A stretch of DNA of 64,000 nucleotides from Enoplolaimus lenunculus (taxonomy: Eukaryota; Nematoda; Enoplea; Enoplida; Thoracostomopsidae), in contig JASANG010000957.1 of assembly GCA_030248215.1 (NCBI GenBank), forward strand, positions 186,001-250,000. Reading direction: 5' to 3'. Positions 56,292 to 64,000 of the stretch are shown here, piece by piece. The position numbers were made by a program, and so were the translations under genes. Under the pieces are notes generated by a model. The model was not told the DNA's origin. It made no database searches and worked only from the letters and a program-made list of their open reading frames with translations. Each line of letters begins with the position of its first letter. The first letter of the stretch is position 1.

Positions 56292-56545
56292 GGCCAATGT
56301 AAACAACACGGGTGGAACAGTATTACAAGCATACCCCTAAGCTTAAGCCCAAACCTAAACGTAAGCGAAAGAATGAGTTTATTGCTAAGGCTAAGCCTAA
56401 GCCTAAGCGCAAACCTAAGCGTAAGAATGAGTTTATTCCTAAGCCAAAACCTAAGTCTAAGCCAAGCAAAAATAATTAGTCTAAAGCTTTAACTTTATGG
56501 CAATCCCGCAGAAAAACGTTCCGCCCTGATCTTTTTACATGTGGC
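56292..56545. mobile_element. Telomere-hexamer MITE, type 1, with 8-bp duplication
   Basis: GGCCAATGTAAACAACACGG to TTTTTACATGTGGC; flanks AAATTGCG at 56284-56291 and 56546-56553 are identical. Three hexamer blocks with GAATGAGTTTATT spacers. Confidence 0.9.
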
Positions 56546-56811
56546 AAATTGCGGAATGTTTAAGAGTAAGCTGCTGTCTTTTTCTAACCCAAAGGAAGAA
56601 TGGTGAAAGTTTCACTTTATTGGGTTAAAATTGAAATAAAACACAAAGTTTTATAAGCAAATTTCAGTTGGGGTGCAAAATTTTTTTAGACCGAGTCTAC
56701 GATGAGTGAAAATAAAATTCGACGGCTCGCCATGCAGGCACGTTGCCAGCTCACGTGATTAGGAGAGGCTAAAAAAGTTTTCACGAGACGCATACAAGGG
56801 TTTTATGCTTA

Positions 56812-56966
56812 GGCTTAAAAAATATGCTCATTCTTACGCTTAAGCTTACGGTTTAAGGCTAGTCTTAGACTTCGGAATACGCTCATTCTTACGCTTAGGC
56901 GTAAACTTAGGCTTAGGCTTAGGAATATGCTTATAATACTGATCCACTCCTGTTGTTTACATTGGC
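56812..56966. mobile_element. Telomere-hexamer MITE, type 1, left end lost
   Basis: TTAGGC units, spacers AATATGCTCATTCTTACGC, and a right end TGTTGTTTACATTGGC. It follows directly on half of a TAGCCAG-type element. Confidence 0.7.
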
Positions 56967-57132
56967 GATATTTTTTATAACATATCCACTAAATTTAGTC
57001 GCAAGGCTGTTCTACATTTCGGCAATTGTTCAACGTAAGTTGAAACCATTAAGAAGCGTCACATTCGATTGATTTATATCGCTAATGTAAGGTAGAGTTC
57101 GTGTTCTCAACTAGGTCACCAATCACAGACCA

Positions 57133-57282
57133 GTAGCAAGCTCACCTTGCAATGGTGCTAAAAATTTTCAGTAGGGGCATTCAAGGGTTTTCGTTGACTT
57201 ACTGAGTTGAAAATTTTTTAAGAAGCCAAAATTTTTCCGGGTGGAAGGGGTTGAGCCGTCATGTCCCCACTCTTGGCTGTAG
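57133..57282. mobile_element. TAGCCAG-type MITE
   Basis: CAGACCAGTAGCAAGCTCAC to TTGGCTGTAGGCC. Half copies also occur at about 56735-56808 and 57585-57634, each joined to a telomere-hexamer MITE. Confidence 0.65.
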
Positions 57283-57634
57283 GCCGGCTTCAATCAGCGT
57301 AAACATCACACACAAATAGAGTAACATTTCGATTTGCCGATGAACAATGATTTGTTAATTTCCCACGGGGCCTCATCAAAGGCATGCTCCAGAGTTGCCT
57401 GTGTTTGAGTCAAACAGAGATTGTGTGTTATTTTTTGATTTGAAAACATTCTATTGATATTTTTAATCAAATACACAATCATAATGAACGTATAAATATA
57501 AGCAAAACACTTGTAAGTTTTGAGCCTTCTGTAGTGCCAAAAAATGTGCGGAAAAATTTTGGCCCTTATTTGAAAAATTGCCAATCTTGCTTGTAACTCA
57601 ACGAAAACCCTTGTATGCGCCTCGTGAAAATTTT

Positions 57635-57885
57635 GTTAAGCCTAAGCGTAAGAATGAGCGTATTCCGAAGTCTAAGACTAGCCTTAAAGCCTAAGCGTAA
57701 GCGTAAGAATGAGCATATTTTTAAGCCTAAGCCTAAGCGTAAGCCTAAGCGTAAGAATGAGCATATTGCCAAGCCTACGCCTACGCAGCGTAAGCCAAAA
57801 CCAAGCAAAAAAATTAGTCTAAAGCTTAAGCTTACTCTATTGCAGTCCCACAGTAAAACGTTCCGCACCTGATCTTTATATGGAC
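57635..57885. mobile_element. Telomere-hexamer MITE, type 1, opposite orientation
   Basis: CCTAAG blocks with GTAAGAATGAGC spacers and a right end GTTCCGCACCTGATC with TTTATATGGACC. It shares a specific stretch, inverted, with the copy at 56812-56966. Confidence 0.75.
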
Positions 57886-57965
57886 CAACAATTGTAACCC
57901 CATGGCGTGGTGGGGATATTTGCCAATTTTGAATTAAACCATACCCACCCTCCACCGCACATCCA

Positions 57966-58139
57966 ATGAAAATTTCCATCGCATTCCTGGTGACAGCCTT
58001 TGCGTTCTACCCGATTGACGCATATACACAAGGTCAGACCGCCACTTCAACGAATGAATTATGTTTCAAATTTAAAGTGTCCTATTTTTATGCATTCAGT
58101 ATAGATGGACATCGGATATGCGAAATGCTATTGTTGTAA
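57966..58139 (+). CDS. Candidate secreted peptide or signal-peptide exon
   Basis: The ATG at 57966 opens MKISIAFLVTAFAFYPIDA, a textbook signal peptide (positive n-region, hydrophobic core, Ala at the cleavage site), followed by YTQGQTATSTNEL. The frame runs 57 codons to TAA at 58137-58139; alternatively a donor-like AAGGTCAGA after residue 22 could end a first exon here. No homologue is recognised and no downstream exon was found. It starts about 80 bases after a telomere-hexamer MITE. Confidence 0.3.
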   Translation: MKISIAFLVTAFAFYPIDAYTQGQTATSTNELCFKFKVSYFYAFSIDGHRICEMLLL

Positions 58140-58517
58140 ATTTTTTAATAATTTGCGCTATTTCACCACTAAAGTAGCTGGATCCAACGAAAAGAAATTC
58201 TGTATTCATATCTGGGCCAGAACATTCAACAACTAATTTATTGACAGTTTTTGTGGACAGATTTGGTTTTTTTCGTTGTATATGGTTTGTAAAATTTGGA
58301 GCTGTTTGACTTTGGTCTTTTTTACAATCATAGTTACACAGTCAGAAACGTTTTTATAATTCAGTATGATATTGAAAACATTTCTTTTCTTATATCTTGC
58401 TGGATACTTACTTTAATAAGCTCATACAGTTTCATTTGTTTGATAGAAAAATAGGTTCTTAATAGTCTTAGTTTTTGTTTTAAATCAAACGTATTATTCA
58501 AAATTCATGGTAAGTTA

Positions 58518-58955
58518 CTGTAGTGACCCGAATAAGAGTGGGGACTGATATTTATTTGGCCTCTCCAGAGGTTACCCCCTTGTTATTCGGTTACGGACTG
58601 TTAGTGATTTTTAACCCACGCTCCGCCGCCCTTCGTTACTGATATATCCGGTACTGCAATTATCCGTTGAATTAAACGTATAATTGTCTGTGTCAATAGC
58701 TTGAGCGATAATACAAGGTTCTACTTAGGAATGTACTTTCAAAATTTAAGTACGCTTTAAAGTTTCGAACTCAAATTGTTTGGTCCTGGATTCATTTATG
58801 CGCTACAACTACGGTTAATTGACATTTATGGACTCTAATTAGGGTTTAGGGACTGTATCCGCTTGCGGACTCTTATCAAGGATACGGACTCCTATTGATT
58901 CGGACCCAAAATGGGGACCCCGTCTTATTACCCCCTCTTATTCGGGTCAATACAG
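58518..58955. mobile_element. pogo/Tc1-like MITE, full length, opposite orientation
   Basis: TA at 58516-58517 and 58956-58957; ends CTGTAGTGACCCGAATAAGA and TTATTCGGGTCAATACAG. Collinear with the 52879 copy when reversed. Confidence 0.85.
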
Positions 58956-58957
58956 TA

Positions 58958-59954
58958 ATTAAGTACGTGCGCTAAACGGATCAATTCAAAAAATGGCGCA
59001 ATTCAACTCAGCGCTTCGCTTTACACAGCAATGTAAAATGTCTAAACTACAGGTTACGGCCCATAAATTGGCTCAACATGGAAATATCCCATTCCATAAG
59101 GGCATAAATGGAAATTAAAGACGTTTCGAGCGAGTGAAGCGAGTGATAAAATTTTGTTGAGTTCAAAATCAGTGTTTGTGTAATTGTCAATCATGTAAGC
59201 GTGCCTATTTTTAACACACATATTATATATATGTATATATATGTATATATATACATATATATATTTCTTCGTATAGTCTACCTTATAAAGACACCCTTCC
59301 TTGATTTGTATCTTATAATCGACCTGATTTTTAGAAGTTAAGTATAAAATGTTGGAAAAAATTCATTTCTCGGCAAATATATTACAAGTCACGCTATCTG
59401 CTTGTTAGTATCATTAACGAATATAAGTTGTTTTAGAAGAATATTGTCTTGTTAAACTAACATTTTTTATCTGCTATTTACTCTTTTATTTATAAAGAGA
59501 AATTGTTTATACTTTGAAAAATGAGGTCGATGACGGATTGTTGTTTATAATAAAATCAAGAGTTGATTTTTATGCATATCTTCAACAAAGATTTATGCAA
59601 CTGGGTACATTCTGTGTAGAAAACAATGTATGCGGTACGTGAATGGAGTATAATCGAGTAAAAGAAAATATTTTGACATCCATATAGCATCCAAAACGTT
59701 TACTAAGAACAATATATGGTTTTGTACTGCCATTGCCGCCAAATGTGTGGACTTTTTTTACAGTAGCGCAGACAATATCACGTAAATGATCTATTATTTC
59801 TCCCCTTTTTATAAACTTCAGTAGGGCATACATCCCATTTATCGCTGTCCCGTGTGGACGCCGTGTGACCTCGGGTCATTATTGGCTGTTTTTCTCACGA
59901 AAGCTAGTTCGCAATAATCACCATATCATACGCTCGCTTAAACGTTCTTAGACA
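58958..59954. other. Intergenic stretch
   Basis: AT-rich. A 252-bp open frame on minus (59582-59833) shares its end with the CAAGAGTGTGCAA MITE arm (GGGTACATTCTGTGTAGAAA) and is not supported as a gene. Confidence 0.5.
59220..59264. repeat. TATATATG tandem tract
   Basis: Short tract of TATATATG-like units. Similar tracts lie at 49262-49370 and 21638-21680 (AAT). Confidence 0.8.
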
Positions 59955-60072
59955 ATTATTTAGCAAAAAAATATTTAGCAAAAAATTACTTAGCAAATAT
60001 ATTATTTAGCAAAAAAATTATTTAGCAAAAAAATTATTTGGCAAAGAAATTATTTAGCAAAAAAATTATTTT
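59955..60072. repeat. AT-rich tandem repeat (ATTATTTAGCAAAAAAA)
   Basis: About seven imperfect copies of a 16-17-bp unit containing ATTTAGCAAAAAA. No coding content. Confidence 0.75.
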
Positions 60073-60176
60073 TGGCATAGAAATACAGCTATTAAACTTG
60101 CCATATTTCACACTGTGCTTTGGTTTTTAGTTCTGTCTATACCATCTTTAGATATAGTAGTTTTATGTTTTTACGG

Positions 60177-60330
60177 CTTACAAGAGCTATTATCCATGTG
60201 TACAGGAGGTTCACAACAGCCATAACCGATGTTTACAGGATTTTGAGCTTACAACAGCTATAATCCATGTTTACAGGAGTTTAAGCTTACAAGAGCTATA
60301 ATCCATGTTTACAGGAGGTTGAGCTATGGA
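60177..60330. repeat. Tandem repeat of about 40-50 bp
   Basis: Three to four copies of a unit with GCTTACAAGAGCTATAATCC and ATGTTTACAGGAG, the last two almost identical. Nothing coding was recognised. Confidence 0.65.
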
Positions 60331-60907
60331 TTCAAAGAGAAAATTTACGACATTCAAATAGTTCCAGCCATGCTCAACATAAAGCGAAACGAAATGTAAG
60401 CGGATATTAAAAATAACTGAAACGAACATTGATTTTTCCCGGAAACGGATATCCGGTTACCTTCTGCTGCTAAAGGACAGAATGTTGAATGTCACTGCTA
60501 GAAATATCTTACTGTCCTGAACTCATTTTTTCAGGTGAAAGAATATATAGCTCTTGCAAACATGCGTTGCGTTTTTGACCGACCCCCATATTTAAAGGGG
60601 GGGTACAATCTGTGTGAACCATGGCACTTTTATGTATCCGACTCCGGCATCAAGCTGCTCCCCTTACACCTTAATTTAGGGTTATTGCATGTAACAGCGG
60701 TTCGCCATCTAAATAAGGACAGGTCGACCAAGGGGAGGGGGGTCGGCCAAGAACGCAACTCCCGGTGGCACGTTCCGTACCATACGGTACCACAAAAATT
60801 GCGCACTCTTGTATTATGCAGTCTTGGTTTAACCTTGAAAATTTTGGAACTGAAGCTTATTACCATTTGGTTGGTCATTCTAAGTGTTGCGCTATACTTA
60901 ACTGAGC

Positions 60908-61055
60908 CGGACGCCAACGCGCAACGCCGCACGTCGCCGTGCGCCGCTGGACGCCGCCGTGCGCCGCTGGACGCCGCTGGACGCCGCCGTGCGCCGCTGG
61001 ACGCCGCTGGACGCCGCTGGACGCCGCTGGACGCCGCTGGACGCCGCCGTGCGGT
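60908..61055. repeat. GC-rich 10-bp minisatellite (GACGCCGCTG)
   Basis: Imperfect tandem copies of GACGCCGCTG and GACGCCGCCGTGCGCCGCTG, abruptly GC-rich against AT-rich surroundings. Overlapping ORFs on both strands arise only from the repeat. It ends next to a TTAA-type element at 61075, and related GC-rich words recur at about 61355-61480 beyond that element, suggesting that it interrupted the repeat. Confidence 0.8.
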
Positions 61056-61074
61056 GGCGTGCGATAATTTGTAA

Positions 61075-61330
61075 CCATTTCTCACATGAATATTTTCAAT
61101 TTCATATGATATGTAATTTCAAGGTAAGATTCAATCCCCAGTCTTACGGCCGGATGGCGTTTACGATGACTACTGAGCTAAAGGAGCTTGACGCTCGAGC
61201 CCGAGGGGGCTCTCACGTGTTGTAGAGATTTTGCACAGTGCATATATGTTATAAACACTGCTCACAGTGTATGTATTGCTCGTACATTATTGTATTAAGT
61301 TGCTCATAGTATACTCTATGAGTGAAAGGG
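61075..61330. mobile_element. piggyBac-like tRNA-bodied MITE
   Basis: Left flank GTAA (changed TTAA), then CCATTTCTCACATGAATATT; right end TATGAGTGAAAGGG followed by TTAA (61331-61334). The body has A and B box remnants on minus. Confidence 0.75.
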
Positions 61331-61856
61331 TTAATGAAAAATGTCACTGTTCCGCGTGCCACCGGATGCCGCCGCACGGTGGCGTGCGGCAATTTTAATC
61401 AAAAATGACACAGTTCCGCGTGCTGCCGCACAACGGCATCCGGTGGCGTGTGGCAGCGCGCGTCGGCGTCCGACGACACGCGGAGCGTATAGCGCAATCC
61501 GAAACAATTGTCCGTTGTTTTTTTGGCTCCGGTCACATTTTTAAACGCCACGTCTGTGTAGGATCTAAGCGTTGTGGTGTGTCATGAATTCACAGTAACC
61601 TATTTGCTTTGCCAGGTTTTCTGGCACGAACCGGTCGTGAGAACTTTGCCAAATGTGGCCCCATGTTTGGCGTTTTAAATATGACCAGACTTAAACGACG
61701 CAATTTGTAGGCAGCAGTACGTTTTTTTCGCTGAATTTGAAAATTCTACACGTTCTCTATGATATATAGTCATATTTATTTTACGGGCGGAGACCAAATA
61801 CGCATTTAGAACTACAACAACAAAAAGCCACAACAACAACAATTTACAAAAATTGT

Positions 61857-62095
61857 GCCAATGTAAAGAACAGAGGCGGAACAGTATAATATAAGCATAT
61901 TCCTAGACTAAGCCTAAGCATAAGCCTAAAGCCTACGCGTAAGAATGAGCATAATAATAAGCCTCAGTCGAAAGCGCCAGAATGAGCATATTCCTAAACC
62001 TAAGCATAAGCCTAAGCTTAAGCCAAGCAAAAAATTAGTCTAAAGCTTAAGCTTTACTCAATTGCAGTCCCACAGAAAAACGTTCCGCCCCTGAT
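61857..62095. mobile_element. Telomere-hexamer MITE, type 1, right end clipped
   Basis: Left end GTGCCAATGTAAAGAACAGA, CCTAAG blocks, and CGTTCCGCCCCTGAT, where similarity stops. Confidence 0.75.
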
Positions 62096-63160
62096 GTGCC
62101 GAAATTACCAAGTTCGTATCGTTTCGTAATTGTCGGCACTGACTAAACGTTTGCGCAACCCTGTTACATAAGTTGACTCATGTAACCCGATGGCGTATAT
62201 CTTTTGCCAGATATGACGTCATTATGTAATTATTACGTCAGTCTATATGTATATACGTATATATGTATTGTAAAACCGGTGATTTGTTGCAATTTTTTTC
62301 TTGTTTTTGAGTCAAATTTGCGTAGATTTGGTATAGTTTACGGATGGATACCTGATATAAAACGGTAATTTCCATTATTTATCCGAATGAACGCAATACG
62401 TAGGCGTTCACCTTTGAAATTTAAGTCGCTAAACTGCATATTTCAGAAAGTATTATTTAGTTTCAGACTGTATAGACCAACTACTAGTAATATGGTATAT
62501 ATAGTAATTATAGTCTGCTACATCAGGGTATCAATTTGCGACCACAATACCTGGTCATTATATATGTCAAATTTACCAAATTATATCCTTGTAAATGGTG
62601 GTTTTTGGTATGCTTAGTGGTTACTTAGCTAATAGTTTTGGCGGGTAAAGCTATCAAAATGGCTTACCGACACGCAAATGGCGTTTGGCCCCAAATGGTA
62701 TCGTATAACTTTTACATATAACCCGTATATATTCGTTGTTTTGAGGTTAAATTGACTTTTAATGTGATTTAGGACAAGCGGACGCGGGCAGGTATCTTTG
62801 TAAGGTCAGGCAAGTACACGCTCTTACCTCTGGATATTTTTTTATGTCAATGAAGGGTGCGAAATATTGCATTGGGGGTCACATTGTCAAACGGTTGTAT
62901 ATTTTGTTCAAAATGGCTCGCTTGCACATACTAGGTCAGTATTTTAGCTGGCACCCGTGTTCAGATTATAGATGGCTTGAATTTCTAGGTATTTTACAAC
63001 ATCTGTGTAACGGTAAACCTGGTTCGAAAATGATTTCTTTGCGAACATTTTTTGACCATTTGTATAAAATGACAAACATTTGAGTTAATATTTGTGATAC
63101 GAAAGTTTTTGTGGTTTAGGAATTTTTGTTGTTCCAATATTCCTACAGTTGTATCATTTT
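62096..63160. other. Intergenic stretch, nothing recognised
   Basis: Two CRE-like TGACGTCA/TTACGTCA words at about 62214-62242 face each other across ATGTAATTA. Two open frames (62387-62617 and 62844-63083) have no recognisable domains. Confidence 0.5.
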
Positions 63161-63162
63161 CA

Positions 63163-63395
63163 ACAGGGCCGGATCGTTTTCAGGATGGGCTATAATAGAG
63201 TCAGCTTAAGCTTTAGACTAATTTTTTTGCTTAGGCTTAGGCATAGGCTAATTCATACGCTTAGGCTTAGGCATAAGTTAGGCTTAAGCTTAGGCTTAAG
63301 CTTAGGCTTAGGCTCAGGCTTAGGAATAGGCCCATCCATACGCTTAGGCTTAAGCTTAGGCTTAGGCTTAAGAATTTGCTTATACTACTGTTCCA
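63163..63395. mobile_element. Telomere-hexamer MITE, type 3
   Basis: CAACAGGGCCGGATCGTTTT at the left, long TTAGGC runs with GAATAGGCCCATCCATACGC spacers, and ATACTACTGTTCCAG at the right. Outer ends are lost. Confidence 0.7.
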
Positions 63396-63577
63396 GTGAT
63401 AAAATTTAAGACAATTTTAAACATGAATTAGTTGAAGACTTACGCCAATTCGTCATCCGGCAACTTGTCACCCGACATTGTCATAAGCCTAAACCTAAAC
63501 CAAAACATAATCATTAGCCTCAAAGCGTAAGCATAATTATTGGCGACAAATTGTTGAGCTGACGCGATTTCAGATTA

Positions 63578-63864
63578 CAAGTTGTCGGTCGACGAGTTGT
63601 CGGTCGACGAGTTGTCGGTGAATGAATTGTCGGTCGATGGATTGTCGGTCGATGAATTGTCGGTCGATGAATTGTCGGTCGATGAATTGTCGGTCGATGA
63701 ATTGTCGGTCGATGAATTGTCGGTCGATGAATTGTCGGTCGATGAATTGTCGGTCGATGAATTGTCGGTCGATGAATTGTCGGTCGACGAGTTGTCGGTC
63801 GATGAATTGTCGGTCGATGAATTGTCGGTCGATGAATTGTCGGTCGATGAATTGTCGGTTGCGA
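63578..63864. repeat. 15-bp minisatellite, about 19 units
   Basis: Unit TTGTCGGTCGATGAA, repeated head to tail, read in one frame as SVDEL. A few units read TTGTCGGTCGACGAG. The same words form the ends of the ACAATTCGTCG-type telomere-hexamer element (37487-37874), so the array looks like an expanded element end. Not a gene. Confidence 0.9.
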
Positions 63865-63900
63865 ATACTTAATGTTAACTATTCAGATTCATATACTTAC

Positions 63901-63949
63901 CATTAAAATCACATTTCCTACAGCCAGCAGTATCATCTATATTAATTTC
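63901..63949 (-). CDS. Internal 49-nt exon of a gene extending off the right edge
   Basis: On the minus strand a strong acceptor (CTTTTTAG) precedes 49 nt with one long open frame, EINIDDTAGCRKCDFN plus one base, followed by a strong donor (GTAAGTAT). Phase is 0 in and 1 out. The GCRKC motif suggests a disulfide-bonded extracellular module, but the fragment is too short to name. Earlier exons would lie beyond base 64000; I did not find the next exon leftwards. A 15-bp minisatellite starts about 35 bases into the downstream intron. Confidence 0.55.
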
Positions 63950-64000
63950 CTAAAAAGACAAGCGGGGCTAAATTGTTACTAAGAGGGGTGGTCGAAATTT

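Noticed and set aside
58381-58450. Possible minus-strand first exon (MKLYELIK before GTAAGTAT)
   Set aside because: Only eight codons and no following exon; likely chance.
59582-59833. 83-residue minus-strand frame
   Set aside because: It looks moderately protein-like, but one end overlaps the arm of a known MITE (GGGTACATTCTGTGTAGAAA), no good splice sites flank it, and no family is recognised.
60535-61225. Arg/Ala-rich frames on both strands
   Set aside because: Created by the GACGCCGCTG minisatellite and flanking MITE sequence; no conserved domain.
63578-63872. SVDEL-repeat protein
   Set aside because: The frame is only the 15-bp minisatellite; two frames are open equally, and it continues a transposon end.

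Overview
The window is AT-rich nuclear DNA from a nematode. Two observations support this. Three genes encode cuticle collagens with the nematode N-terminal membrane/processing domain and a [13 protein letters not shown]-terminus. In addition, the nematode telomere hexamer TTAGGC (seen as GCCTAA on the other strand) occurs throughout the window. A repeat-rich genome with long introns is likely; the species is not recognisable from sequence alone.

Layout. 1-2400: last two exons of a collagen gene on + (its start lies left of the window), with a 58-bp minisatellite in its intron. 5628-9842: a complete six-exon collagen gene on -. 19070-22500: a second complete six-exon collagen gene on -, in tandem with the first. 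Where exons can be compared, exon lengths agree exactly (190, 133, 148, 119 nt); only the N-terminal and Gly-rich exons vary, so this is a local gene family. 30640-32236: mitochondrial pyruvate carrier 2 (two exons, -). 36203-36700: an intronless ORF for a small single-pass membrane protein ending in overlapping PSAP and PPAY motifs (+). 63901-63949: one well-spliced small exon of a gene entering from the right edge (-). Three weaker exon candidates lie at 26848-26904, 28076-28197 and 57966-58139.

Much of the rest is short non-autonomous DNA transposons (MITEs), sorted here by termini. (1) Four terminal-repeat types that all carry telomere-like TTAGGC arrays inside; several copies have clear 8-bp target duplications. 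(2) A 263-bp TTAA-flanked, piggyBac-like element with a tRNA-like body. (3) hAT-like elements (CAG...CTG, 8-bp duplications). (4) Tc1/mariner- or pogo-like elements with TA duplications and strongly palindromic bodies. (5) A 513-bp element with a TCA duplication nested in a piggyBac-like copy. (6) A 403-bp element with about 40-bp terminal repeats. No transposase gene was recognised, so these copies must be mobilised from elsewhere or be inactive.

The genes do not form a pathway. The collagens would act together in cuticle assembly; MPC2 is an unrelated metabolic gene. The most unusual feature is the repeated association of telomere hexamer arrays and other tandem arrays with the interiors or ends of small transposons.
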